Origin: Caldilineaceae bacterium
GTDB taxonomy: Bacteria; Chloroflexota; Anaerolineae; Caldilineales; Caldilineaceae
NCBI GenBank assembly: GCA_022842065.1
Contig: JALHQH010000063.1
Span: forward strand, 3,130-67,129
Reading direction: 5' to 3'
Length of the DNA stretch: 64,000 bases
Below the pieces are notes generated by a model. That model searched no databases. It was not told the origin of the DNA and saw only the letters and a program-made list of their open reading frames with translations. Shown one piece after another: positions 1-8,817 of the stretch (position 1 is the stretch's first letter; each line of letters starts with the position of its first letter). The position numbers and the translations under genes are program-made.

Positions 1-89
1 GAATGGTGCGTACAATCCAGGCATACAGCAATGGCCGATGGGATAAAAAGGAAGCTTGAATAGTCATAGATACGGTTGCTTTTTCTTTC

Positions 90-143
90 GTCGTGTCGTC
101 TGGTCGTGTCGTCTGGTCGTGTCGTCTGGTCGTGTCGTCTGGT
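90..143. repeat. 13-bp tandem repeat, about four copies
   Basis: The unit gtcgtgtcgtctg is repeated head to tail about four times and then decays. It lies in the gene-free stretch at the left edge of the window. No coding potential or recombination site was recognised around it. Confidence 0.85.
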
Positions 144-169
144 TGCGGTTATGGAAGTTAAGAAATAAG

Positions 170-288
170 TTCGGCAAACAAACCCCACCCTAACCCTCCC
201 CAGCCTGGGGAGGGAACCGTTATCACCGCCGCCGACAACTGTTCCTCCCCCAGCCTGGGGGAGGCTAGGAGGGGGTTTGTTTGCCGAA
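170..288. repeat. Large inverted repeat with nested hairpins
   Basis: The outer arms match for 17 bases (ttcggcaaacaaacccc and its complement) and then continue imperfectly. Each arm carries its own GC-rich hairpin around ccccagcctgggg. The element lies just after the stop of the sialidase-like gene, which reads leftwards into it. It could act as a terminator or be a MITE-like element. Apart from this and the tandem repeat to its left, bases 1-305 show nothing. Confidence 0.8.
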
Positions 289-305
289 TTTAATTTTTAA
301 TTCCA

Positions 306-1826
306 TTACCGGCGTTGATTTTGGCGATAAGCAATGTAGAGCAAGAAGAGCCCGACCGGTGCCAGCCCCACAAAGAGGGGCATCGCCGGATTGGCCAACT
401 GCTTAATCGCCGGTGGCACCTGCGCGGCGACGACCGGCGGTAACTGATCGGTGGCTGCCGTATCGGTGATGGCGGCCGGCGGTGTCAGGAGGCCCGCGAT
501 TGGTACGGGGGGGGATGGTGTCGGGATTGGGATCAATGGATATTCCGGTCCCGCTAATTCTGTGTATGCATACCAGGCCCCATTGGCCCCATTGCCCGGA
601 TCCGTGCGCCAGACGACCATCAACAAATTACCCTGGCTGACGACCGAACGGGCGAGTGATGGATCAAAGCCTTCCATCCCATCCACATCTTGCACCAGCG
701 GCCCGGAGACAATATTGTTGACGCCGCCCCACGCGCCTGTGGCGGCGTGCCATTCGCTGTACCACATCCCGTGGCGCTGCTGGGCCGCGGCCCCATTTGT
801 GCGTTGACCAAAAAAGACGCGCAAGTCGTTATTACTATCTACCACAAAGGCGGCTGGGCCATTACCCCCAACATGTTCTGGAAAGGGGCGAATGGCTGCG
901 GTCCAGGTCCGTCCCCCATCATTCGAGCGCTGTACCAGGCGGACCACCCCTTGATCCGGGATCCCATTGTCATACATCACAAAGAGGTCGCCATTATGTT
1001 CAATTAACGACGGACTCTGCACCCCCAAGATGCCCCCGACCACCCCTTCGGCGATCACTGTCGGCTCATCCCACCGGCGTGTGCTAAAGTCATAAGTGCT
1101 AAGTAGCACCGTTGTCCCCCAAGCCCGCCGGTTGAGCACGATCCAAACCGCATAGAGCCGGCCGGATTGGCCATAGTGCATGCGCAACCCATAGGGCCAG
1201 AGAATGTCGCTATAGGTGGCGGCGACCAATTCGGGCAATGTCCAATTGACGCCCCCATCGAGTGATTCGGTGGCATAGATGCCCGTGCCTTCGGCATCAC
1301 CACCAAAGAGCACATAGAGATTGCCGTCGCTGTCGCCTTCAATCCAGGTTGTAATCGGCGGCCGGGCCGAAGTCGCAATCGCCATCGGTTTCGACCAGGC
1401 GGCGGCATTACTCGCTTCACTGACCGGGGCGCTGGAATAGTAGATGTCCGCGCGCACATCATGGCCACCATAAAAAATCACATGCAGAATGCCTGCTCTG
1501 TCCAGATAGGCAGCCGGGGCATGGGCTTCATCAAAGAGCGGTGAGAGCAAAATATCAACTGGTTTGCTCCAGCCCGTGGTCCGGGTCCAAAAGTTATACA
1601 CAACGACATACTCATAGATCCCCACTTTCTGGGCGCTAAAAGCATGGATCGTGCCGTTACTATCGGCCAATAGGAAAGGCGTTTCCGTATTGGGATCGAT
1701 ATAAGGAATCACCGCTGGCTCAGTCCACAGGGTGGGGCTCTGGGCTGCTACTGGCTTTGGTGCAAAGACTAAAGTACTTACCAGCAGCAGCAAGAGTGCT
1801 GTCAGCGCAATCGTTTTTCTTGCCAT
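306..1826 (-). CDS. Membrane-anchored sialidase/BNR-like beta-propeller protein
   Basis: The protein is about 506 residues. It opens with a signal peptide (basic start, Leu-rich core, cleavage near A-A-Q), so it is exported. Two Asp-box motifs, SLDGGVNW and SNDGGRTW, mark BNR repeats of the sialidase-type six-bladed propeller. A Pro-rich linker (PIPTPSPPVP) follows the propeller. A C-terminal membrane helix ending in basic residues (YRQNQRR) should anchor it at the cell surface. I prefer the ATG at 1826 over a TTG two codons upstream because a GAAGA-type ribosome site precedes it. Asp boxes also occur in non-enzymatic proteins and I cannot identify the sialidase arginine triad, so carbohydrate binding or structure is as likely as hydrolysis. 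Confidence 0.75.
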   Translation of the reverse strand: MARKTIALTALLLLLVSTLVFAPKPVAAQSPTLWTEPAVIPYIDPNTETPFLLADSNGTIHAFSAQKVGIYEYVVVYNFWTRTTGWSKPVDILLSPLFDEAHAPAAYLDRAGILHVIFYGGHDVRADIYYSSAPVSEASNAAAWSKPMAIATSARPPITTWIEGDSDGNLYVLFGGDAEGTGIYATESLDGGVNWTLPELVAATYSDILWPYGLRMHYGQSGRLYAVWIVLNRRAWGTTVLLSTYDFSTRRWDEPTVIAEGVVGGILGVQSPSLIEHNGDLFVMYDNGIPDQGVVRLVQRSNDGGRTWTAAIRPFPEHVGGNGPAAFVVDSNNDLRVFFGQRTNGAAAQQRHGMWYSEWHAATGAWGGVNNIVSGPLVQDVDGMEGFDPSLARSVVSQGNLLMVVWRTDPGNGANGAWYAYTELAGPEYPLIPIPTPSPPVPIAGLLTPPAAITDTAATDQLPPVVAAQVPPAIKQLANPAMPLFVGLAPVGLFLLYIAYRQNQRR

Positions 1827-1919
1827 GGGCAACTTTATCTTCTTTCGATCAATATTTTTGATCTGTAAACCTATACTGAAGTCAAGTTGAGAACCGGAGT
1901 TTTGCTGGCTAACGGGATC

Positions 1920-1985
1920 GCGTGCGTCGCATTGACCGCCAACTGTTTCCAGTCCGCTAGATGCTTTGGTCAGTGCGACGCACGC
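1920..1985. repeat. Palindrome between surface genes
   Basis: Two 18-base arms (gcgtgcgtcgcattgacc and its near-complement, one wobble position) enclose a 30-base loop. It lies between the WecE-like gene and the sialidase-like gene, both on the minus strand. No T-run follows on either side, so it is not a textbook intrinsic terminator. Confidence 0.75.
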
Positions 1986-2053
1986 TGACCGAAACTAGGG
2001 GTTTCATTCTGATTTGAGTATAACTTGCCGTTTTCCCTTTTACGCAGCACGCG

Positions 2054-3367
2054 TTATGCGTTACTCTTTGTAAAGGCCTGCACAGCCATCACAATGCGCG
2101 CCAGATCGGCGGCGGTTAACTCGTTATGAAAAGGCAGCCTGACCAGTCGATCACTGACTGATTCGGTGACCGGGCAATCTCCTACCTGTCCGCCGAATTG
2201 CATCCCCATTTGCGAGGTATGTAATGGCAGATAGTGGAAGACACTTTGAATGCCCTGTGCCTTCAGATGCTCGATGAAGGCCGTACGTAAGGCTAAATTA
2301 GGTAAGAGCAAGTAGTACATGTGATAGGATTGTTCACAAGCGTCGGGCACATAGGGTACTCCTACGCCATTTTCTGCGGCCCACCCCTGTAGCTGCTGGT
2401 CATAATATTCCCAGATCGTACGCCGTTTGTGCTGGATCTGCTCACGCGCTTCTAATTGTGCATAGAGGAAGGCGGCCAATAGATCAGAGGGCAGATAACT
2501 GGAGCCAACATCAACCCAGGTATATTTGTCAACCTGACCGCGGAAGAAGCGGCTACGGTTGGTCCCTTTCTCGCGAATGATCTCGGCCTGTTCAATGTAA
2601 TGGCGGTCGTTGATTAAGAGCGCGCCCCCTTCACCACAGCTAAAATTCTTCGTTTCATGAAAGCTTTGGGTGGCAAAGGTGCCAAAGGTGCCCAGATAGC
2701 GCCCCTTATATTTGCCAAAGAGGCCGTGAGCATTATCTTCCACCACCGCCACATTGTGTGCCGCGGCGATGGCACAGATCGTATCCATCTCGCAGCCAAC
2801 GCCGGCATAATGAACCGGCACAATGGCGCGCGTCCGCGCCGTGATCAACCCTGCGAGCTGCGTTTCATCCATGTTCAAGGTATCGGGCCGGATGTCTGCA
2901 AAGATGGGGCGGGCACCGCGCAGGACAAACGCATTAACTGTGCTGACAAAGGTGAATGACGGCACAATGACTTCATCCCCAGGTTGCAGATGGAGCAGCA
3001 AGGCCGCCATCTCCAAGGCATGGGTGCAAGAGGTGGTCAAAAGGACCTTGGGCACCTCCAAGCTCTCTTCCAAAAGCTGGTGACAGCGCTTGGTAAAGGG
3101 GCCATCACCAGAGATGCGCGTGTTCTGGATCGCCTGATTGATATAAACTAACTCTTGCCCGACCAAGGGCGGCACATTAAAGGCAATGGGTTTGGTCACC
3201 GTCGTCTCGGTTGCGCTGGGGGCCGAGTGTACCGCCCCATTTGCCCGCCCATTGTGGCCATTCGTGTATGGTTGGTCAGCTCCCGTCGGCTTGATATTCG
3301 CATAGCCATGTGTGGCTCCATGCGGAGATGACCCATTGTGATGAACTGCTATCGTGCTGTCAGCCAT
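2054..3367 (-). CDS. wecE: dTDP-4-amino-4,6-dideoxygalactose transaminase-like (WecE/RffA family)
   Basis: This is a DegT/DnrJ/EryC1 PLP-dependent sugar aminotransferase. The closest remembered match is enterobacterial WecE/RffA, which aminates dTDP-4-keto-6-deoxyglucose to make dTDP-Fuc4N for surface glycans. Shared blocks include QPGDEVIVPSFTFVS, SFHETKNFSCGEGGA (with the PLP lysine), REKGTNRSRFFRGQVDKYTW and FHYLPLH. It is 437 residues against about 376 in E. coli. The extra length is a roughly 60-residue low-complexity N-terminus rich in Asn, Gly and His (NGHNGRANG), which should be disordered. The exact donor sugar is an inference from family. Confidence 0.88.
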   Translation of the reverse strand: MADSTIAVHHNGSSPHGATHGYANIKPTGADQPYTNGHNGRANGAVHSAPSATETTVTKPIAFNVPPLVGQELVYINQAIQNTRISGDGPFTKRCHQLLEESLEVPKVLLTTSCTHALEMAALLLHLQPGDEVIVPSFTFVSTVNAFVLRGARPIFADIRPDTLNMDETQLAGLITARTRAIVPVHYAGVGCEMDTICAIAAAHNVAVVEDNAHGLFGKYKGRYLGTFGTFATQSFHETKNFSCGEGGALLINDRHYIEQAEIIREKGTNRSRFFRGQVDKYTWVDVGSSYLPSDLLAAFLYAQLEAREQIQHKRRTIWEYYDQQLQGWAAENGVGVPYVPDACEQSYHMYYLLLPNLALRTAFIEHLKAQGIQSVFHYLPLHTSQMGMQFGGQVGDCPVTESVSDRLVRLPFHNELTAADLARIVMAVQAFTKSNA

Positions 3368-3532
3368 GTGCGCACTCCCTGTGCTGCAAAATCAGTAATC
3401 ATCGCTAGGAAAAATGTCTTAGCCGCCCTACTATCATACCGACATTCGTCGCAAATTTCTTTATCATTTTCCTTGCAGGATCGGTGGTCCACTGAATTTA
3501 CCCCCGGTCACACGTTTTCTCTGACCCAGGAT

Positions 3533-6343
3533 TTATGGCAGCGCACCGCTACTTGCCAGGCTTTCGGTGGTGGCCGCTTCGGCGCGGGCAATCACCTCGA
3601 CTTCGGCCAGGCTGGCAACAGTTTCGCCATCAAAGGTCCCACTGACCCCCGTGACTTCGACCCGCACGGCGCGCGCGAGCACATCCGCAAAGGGTACATC
3701 GGTGCCACTGACGCTGAGTTGCCCGCTACTATTTTGGGTAATCTCCTGAGTCGCGGCTTCGTCACTGTACAGGCGCACCGTGGCCCCCGTCACTTGGACG
3801 AACGAATTGCTGCCGGCTTCCTGGCGGCCGTTGTAAAGGCGTACCGTCCGCACCGTGATCGGCACACCAAAGCTTAACTGCACCCATTGGCCGGTCGCCC
3901 CTTGCGCCGGGTCACTACGCCAGTAACTGGTCACCCGGCCCTTTTGCACCCGGCGGTCAACCACCCCTTCCAAATTGCCACTTTGGGTGGGATGGCTAGA
4001 GGACGCGGAGACCGTTGCCCCCGGCGCCAGGTTGGTCCACTGCGCATCGGCCGGATCTGTGGGAACTTCGATCAAGGTGTGGCCGGCGTGACAGCCTACA
4101 CAACGCCCCATTTCGCCGGCCCGGCCAAAGTTATGCCCCAACACATGGGCAACCCCTGGCGTATCCTCCCCGCCCCGCCCGGTCAGCGGCACTTCATAGG
4201 CCGGCTGTGGGCTGCGGATCTGCTCAAAGAGTGGCACATTCGCCGGCAGTTGCGCTACGACCGCACCACTTGGACTAATGGGTAATTCCTGCAACAAAAT
4301 AGGCCAATCAACCCAGTCCAGCGAACCGGGCTGTTCCCGTTGTTGTTCCATAAAGAAGCGAATCGTGCCTGCTTCCCCGACTTTGATGCCGGAGATGACA
4401 TCCACATCAACCGGTGCGTTGAAATAGACATTGAGGGCATTAAAGGTAAAGGTGCCATCAATATCATACGGCCCTGCGGCGGTGGGGGGCAGCGCGCTGG
4501 CCACGGTCGTGACCGTATCCGGAATAATCGGTGGCAGCGGGCGCTCGATCAACAGGCGGGCGCGCAACTCGGTTATCCCAGGCAGATCAATCAGCTTTTG
4601 CAAGTTGCCACCGTTGGCGTCGGTCACATAAAGCCCATAATCCTGGTTGATATCAGCCGCCCACGAGAGTAACAACCGTCCATCCGGCAAGACCGCCGGT
4701 TCCGCCGCGTACGCACTCTGCATCACCGCAAAGGAGATCGGATTTTCACTGATCGGGGGATAGGCATCCTCCGCAGTGACGCCAATGATCGGTTCAAAGC
4801 GGAAAGGGCCACGCACATAGCGCCGAATGCCGCCAAAGCCGGAGGCCTCGGTCATGTTGCGCATGGGGAAATAGTTGGCGTACAGCGTGCCATCGGGCGC
4901 AAAGGCCCCGCCATAGGCATGGTTGCGATCCTCTCCACTTAAAAAGACCCCCGAGTTGCCGGTAAAGAGTTGCAATCCCGTGCCATCGGGGTTAATCGCG
5001 CCCAAATGCCACGAGTTACGATTCACATTGGCGGTGCCGCCGGGAATCGGATCGTCTTTGGTAGCGTCGGTTTCGGACAACAACCCAATATATTGGCGAT
5101 AGCCTTCATGGCTCGTCGCATTCTGGGTGCTCATATCATTAACGGGCACACGGAAGTTGCGCCACCAGCGTGAGTAGACAATGCGCCCGGTCACTGGATC
5201 GACCAGCGGCCGATCGGCGCTGTTGCGTTCGGCGGTAATCCGGTGCATTTGGCTGCCGTCGGCTGCAACCACATGGAGATTGGTAGTGCGTGCGCCACCG
5301 TATTGACCAAACGCAGGCCACCGCGTTGACGAAAAGACAATGCGGCCATCGGGCAACCAAGCTGGGTCGGTATCATCATAGCGGGCAAAGACCCCTGCCA
5401 GTGAACCAAATTGCGAAAGATCAAGGTCATCCTGATCCGAAAAGGTTAATTGCCGCAGATTGCTGCCGTCACGGTTAATCAGATAAAGACGCCACGCGCC
5501 AGGGTTGGTCATATAGCCCGGCTCATAGTCGCCCTGTGGTAAACCAGCAAAGACAATTTGTTGCCCATCATAGGAAACATCAGGGGCGTTGACATCGATC
5601 AAGTTGAGCGATTGCGCCGTAGGATTGGTGCCATCGACCAGGATGCGCGGGGTGCCGTCTGCTTCTAACACGACAAGCTGACCTGGTGCTGCTAATTCAA
5701 ACCGGCTAAAGGGGCCCACACCGGGCATGCCCTTGGCTTGCTCCCAATAGACGGTGCCGCGCGGTGGGATCTGACGTGAAACAAAGATGATCGGGACGGG
5801 CAGCAGTCCCGCAGAATTGACGGCGCTGCGGTAGCGTGCCAGCATGTCCGTGGACCCAAGGGCCGGCACACTGGCAACTTCTGCAACGGATTCTTCTAGC
5901 GGCAAGGGGGTGGCAACGACCGCTTCTTCTGCCGGCAGGGCGGTGGCCTCTAGTTCCGTTTCCTCGATGGGCACAAGCGTTGCTTCCAGCGCTAAGTTCG
6001 TTTCTTCGACCGTTTCTTCGACCGGCGCGACGGTGGGTAATGGCATGGCAGCTGTTGCCGCTGGGGCTTCGCTCGAGGGCAGGGGCGTCGGGCGTAAAAT
6101 CGGGCCACCGGCGGCCGTTGCGGTCTTCTGTGCGGTGGTTGCCGGGGTGTTTTGTGCTGTTTCGGTGGCTGTGGTCGCCGTGGTGGTGGCGCGCGCCCTC
6201 TCTTCCACCAGGCTAACTCGTGGGTAATAACTCATACAGCTACCCACCACGCCGCCGGCCATCCCACCGACCAGGATCAACCCAATCACAATCGGGGCAA
6301 CATGGCGACGGCGTTGTGAATTTTGATATCTTCGACGTAGCAT
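3533..6343 (-). CDS. Membrane-anchored TolB-like propeller with cytochrome c motif and discoidin domain
   Basis: The protein has 936 residues. A short basic cytoplasmic end is followed by one membrane helix (residues about 17-37) and a long Ala/Thr/Glu/Val linker to about residue 165. Then comes a propeller with PD40-type blades such as DPAWLPDGRIVFSSTR. Near residue 746 is a single CVGCH haem c site. The C-terminal 160 residues resemble an F5/8 type C (discoidin) sugar-binding domain. The order propeller then CxxCH recalls the hydrazine synthase alpha-related family known from planctomycetes and Chloroflexota, but nothing here suggests hydrazine metabolism. It should sit outside the membrane and bind haem and glycan. 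It is encoded next to surface-sugar genes; function unknown. Confidence 0.75.
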   Translation of the reverse strand: MLRRRYQNSQRRRHVAPIVIGLILVGGMAGGVVGSCMSYYPRVSLVEERARATTTATTATETAQNTPATTAQKTATAAGGPILRPTPLPSSEAPAATAAMPLPTVAPVEETVEETNLALEATLVPIEETELEATALPAEEAVVATPLPLEESVAEVASVPALGSTDMLARYRSAVNSAGLLPVPIIFVSRQIPPRGTVYWEQAKGMPGVGPFSRFELAAPGQLVVLEADGTPRILVDGTNPTAQSLNLIDVNAPDVSYDGQQIVFAGLPQGDYEPGYMTNPGAWRLYLINRDGSNLRQLTFSDQDDLDLSQFGSLAGVFARYDDTDPAWLPDGRIVFSSTRWPAFGQYGGARTTNLHVVAADGSQMHRITAERNSADRPLVDPVTGRIVYSRWWRNFRVPVNDMSTQNATSHEGYRQYIGLLSETDATKDDPIPGGTANVNRNSWHLGAINPDGTGLQLFTGNSGVFLSGEDRNHAYGGAFAPDGTLYANYFPMRNMTEASGFGGIRRYVRGPFRFEPIIGVTAEDAYPPISENPISFAVMQSAYAAEPAVLPDGRLLLSWAADINQDYGLYVTDANGGNLQKLIDLPGITELRARLLIERPLPPIIPDTVTTVASALPPTAAGPYDIDGTFTFNALNVYFNAPVDVDVISGIKVGEAGTIRFFMEQQREQPGSLDWVDWPILLQELPISPSGAVVAQLPANVPLFEQIRSPQPAYEVPLTGRGGEDTPGVAHVLGHNFGRAGEMGRCVGCHAGHTLIEVPTDPADAQWTNLAPGATVSASSSHPTQSGNLEGVVDRRVQKGRVTSYWRSDPAQGATGQWVQLSFGVPITVRTVRLYNGRQEAGSNSFVQVTGATVRLYSDEAATQEITQNSSGQLSVSGTDVPFADVLARAVRVEVTGVSGTFDGETVASLAEVEVIARAEAATTESLASSGALP

Positions 6344-6364
6344 GGGTGCTTCCTTTGGTACTTG

Positions 6365-6423
6365 TTACACCCATTGCCAAGCCGCAGCACGCTCAGGTGG
6401 CTGCAACTCGGCAATGGGTGTAA
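6365..6423. repeat. Palindrome upstream of the propeller-cytochrome gene
   Basis: Arms of about 24 bases begin and end with ttacacccattgcc and its complement, with three internal mismatches. It lies in the 236-base gap between the EamA/SMR-like gene and the propeller gene, on the side where transcription of the propeller gene would begin. Confidence 0.75.
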
Positions 6424-6460
6424 GTAATAGAGATTATATCGATTTGTTTTGTACACCTAG

Positions 6461-6515
6461 GACAGGATGACCAGATGACAAGATGAATAAGCTCTTGTCA
6501 TCTGGTCATCCTGTC
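6461..6515. repeat. Perfect 23-bp-stem palindrome
   Basis: Two perfect 23-base arms, built from the words ggatga, ccagatga and caaga, enclose a 9-base loop (tgaataagc). The right arm is followed by an extra copy of atcctgtc, as if its end had been duplicated. It lies just beyond the stop of the EamA/SMR-like gene, so it could end that transcript. Confidence 0.9.
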
Positions 6516-6579
6516 ATCCTGTCAGACGACAGAATTAAATCGGTATAAGCTCTAATGCTAGGCTATCAGTTTTGAGCGC

Positions 6580-7047
6580 TCAGTTTTGGGCGCTACGGGC
6601 CACAATCACTATCCCGACACAGATGACGAGCATGCCAACCCAGCGCAAAGTCGGGACGCTCTCACCCAAAAGCAGGCGTGAACTCAAGGTGATCAAAACA
6701 AAGTTCAGCGCGAGGATAGGATAGGCAAGGCTTAAATCCAAGCGGGATAAGACCGCAATCCAGGCGACCGCACCGATGGCATAGAGCGCCAACCCACCCA
6801 ATACCCAGGGCGAGCGAAAGATCATCTCGATTAAGGCCCATAGCCCGGTCCCGTTACTGGTCGCACCGGGTTGGCTTACCCCTAATTTGATCGCCGTCTG
6901 ACCGGCGACACCAGTGGAAATTGAAAGCGCGATCAGCCACCAATAATTCATCATCAGTTGTACGTTACTCCGTTGATTATTCCCATTGCCATGCCCATTA
7001 CGTTGGTTGCTGCTTGGTGTTGGTGATCTAAATTCGCTAATTCGCAT
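6580..7047 (-). CDS. EamA/SMR-type small membrane transporter
   Basis: The protein has 155 residues and four hydrophobic helices. It resembles small multidrug resistance and ArnE-type carriers, half-size relatives of EamA transporters that can flip lipid-linked sugars. Its ATG begins two bases after the stop of the O-antigen ligase-like gene, so translation is probably coupled. The first 30 residues are hydrophilic and rich in Asn, Gly and Ser (NGHGNGNNQRSN) before the first helix at MMNYWWLIALSIS. The same kind of extension occurs in the WecE-like protein. Context favours a role in glycan-lipid translocation, but a drug or metabolite exporter is possible. Confidence 0.75.
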   Translation of the reverse strand: MRISEFRSPTPSSNQRNGHGNGNNQRSNVQLMMNYWWLIALSISTGVAGQTAIKLGVSQPGATSNGTGLWALIEMIFRSPWVLGGLALYAIGAVAWIAVLSRLDLSLAYPILALNFVLITLSSRLLLGESVPTLRWVGMLVICVGIVIVARSAQN

Positions 7048-7049
7048 GG

Positions 7050-8816
7050 TTATTCAATCCCTGCTGCTTGCATTGCCGTTGTAAAGTCCAATGCGCTAAT
7101 TTCCTGATCAACCTGTTGATGCCACCAGCGACGCAGATCCAGTTGGCCTTGGCTCACATCCACGGTGCGCCAAAGCGTGGCGGCCTGGTGCTCATTACCT
7201 GTTAATGCGTAAGCTTCGCCTAACAGTTGCCGCGTCGCCCGTTGGCCTGGCGCAAGCTGATAGGCCCACGCTAGTTCACGTAAGGCCTGCGCATAGTCAC
7301 CCTGCGCCAGTAAAAGCTGGCCCAGACGACGATGTGCTGTTACATTGGTGCGGTTGTAGGTCAGCACCGCCCCATATTGGGTAATAAACCGCTCGGTCTC
7401 AACCCCGGCACTGCGCCGCACCTCATCCTGAATGGACCAGGTTGGCCACTCATAAATCCCTAGCTCTTGTCGCGTCTGCTCGACTGCCGTCAGATTAGCC
7501 AACCAGCGACTTTGTGCGCCCGGCCAAAGCGCCAACAAGACGAGTGCCAACAGGGGCATGCTGCCAACCGCAAAGCGCTGTGCCGTTGATAAACGTTGTT
7601 GTGCCAGCTGATAGCGTTTCGTCTGTGGTAACGCCAGCATCACTAACACTGCGGCGGGCAACCAGAGCAAACCGGCAAAGGAGCCGACATAAAGTTCCGC
7701 ATCAACACAGCCGTGGAGCAACAAAGCCAGTTGTGCCGCCAATGCCCCGGCTGTCACTTTACGCGAGGCCGGCGCGCCTTGGCGCAATTGCACAATCGCC
7801 ATCCCCACTGTCCCCAACGCCAGCGTGACAAACGCAATCAGGCCCGGCAAGCCCTGTTCCACGGCCACTTGTAGGTAGAGGTTATGGACATGATAGAAAT
7901 AGGGTACATGGAGCAAGTAGACATAGCTGGAAAGTACCATCGCCGTGTTGCCCAACCCGCTGCCGGTAAAGGGATAATCGCCAATCAAGGTTAGTGCATC
8001 GTGCCAGATGACCGGGCGGCTGAGCAGACTGGCATCACCGCCTGTGGGATGTAGCGTACTCACAATGTTCGGTTGCAACGTTAGTGTAACCAGCACAACC
8101 AGTAACAGCAGTGCGCCGCTCAGCAGCAGCAGATCAAAGGTCCGCATGACGGGTGTGCGCTGCCGTTGGCTGCCGCGCCAATACAGATAACCGGCGATCA
8201 ACGAGCCCACGCCCAGCCCCAACCAAGCCCCGCGTGAAAAAGTGAGCGCTAAGGCAACACCCGCAATCAACAATTGACAGAGCGTGCCAAAGGTGAAGAA
8301 TTGGCCAAGGCAGCCACGCCAGCGACCCGTTGTTGTGCCCGCTGCGGTTAGACTTTGCCAGCAAGCCCCCACCCCCAGGGGGATCAGGACAATCAGGGCG
8401 GCTGCCACTTGGTTTTCATGCCAAGGGGCAAAGTTTTCCCAACCCGGCTGTTGCCTTTCCAGCCAGACCGTCAGCTCGGGTAATAGGACAAAATCCCGGG
8501 GCGAGGTGGCATCCCATTGATGGTAGAGTAGAAAGAGTAACCCAATCGCACCACCGAGCCAGGTTGCCAGCTGCAGGCCAGAGGCACGTGGGCGGCGTGA
8601 AAAGAAACTCACAACCAAACTGCCCACGAGCCCCTCGGCCAAAAGGGTAAAACGGACCAGCGCCAGCGGGCGATCATAGGCTGCCCAAAGACCAACGCCG
8701 AGTGTCAATAGAAAGAGCAGCGCGCCAATCAACAGGGTGATCCGCCACGGCTGCACTGTATTCAAGATCGTGCGCCACACTGGGTGTGGTGCCCTGCTTT
8801 GCGCGCGGTAAGCCAA
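7050..8816 (-). CDS. O-antigen ligase/Wzy-like polymerase with C-terminal TPR
   Basis: This polytopic membrane protein has about ten or more helices and a large loop carrying the Wzy_C signature region HVHNLYLQVAVEQGLPG. After the last helices, about 110 residues form a soluble tail with TPR repeats (LGQLLLAQGDYAQALRELAW, YALTGNEHQAATLWR). Proteins of this family join or polymerise lipid-linked surface polysaccharide. A TTG at 8816 follows an AAGGAG site by five bases and begins just after the upstream gene's TGA. A TTG at 8831 would overlap that gene by 14 bases and lacks the site. It is flanked by a radical SAM enzyme and an EamA/SMR-like carrier in one apparent operon. Confidence 0.82.
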   Translation of the reverse strand: MAYRAQSRAPHPVWRTILNTVQPWRITLLIGALLFLLTLGVGLWAAYDRPLALVRFTLLAEGLVGSLVVSFFSRRPRASGLQLATWLGGAIGLLFLLYHQWDATSPRDFVLLPELTVWLERQQPGWENFAPWHENQVAAALIVLIPLGVGACWQSLTAAGTTTGRWRGCLGQFFTFGTLCQLLIAGVALALTFSRGAWLGLGVGSLIAGYLYWRGSQRQRTPVMRTFDLLLLSGALLLLVVLVTLTLQPNIVSTLHPTGGDASLLSRPVIWHDALTLIGDYPFTGSGLGNTAMVLSSYVYLLHVPYFYHVHNLYLQVAVEQGLPGLIAFVTLALGTVGMAIVQLRQGAPASRKVTAGALAAQLALLLHGCVDAELYVGSFAGLLWLPAAVLVMLALPQTKRYQLAQQRLSTAQRFAVGSMPLLALVLLALWPGAQSRWLANLTAVEQTRQELGIYEWPTWSIQDEVRRSAGVETERFITQYGAVLTYNRTNVTAHRRLGQLLLAQGDYAQALRELAWAYQLAPGQRATRQLLGEAYALTGNEHQAATLWRTVDVSQGQLDLRRWWHQQVDQEISALDFTTAMQAAGIE

Positions 8817-8817
8817 C

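Noticed and set aside
5836..6227. Two overlapping open frames opposite the propeller-cytochrome gene's linker
   Set aside because: They arise from the low-complexity Ala/Thr/Glu linker read on the wrong strand.
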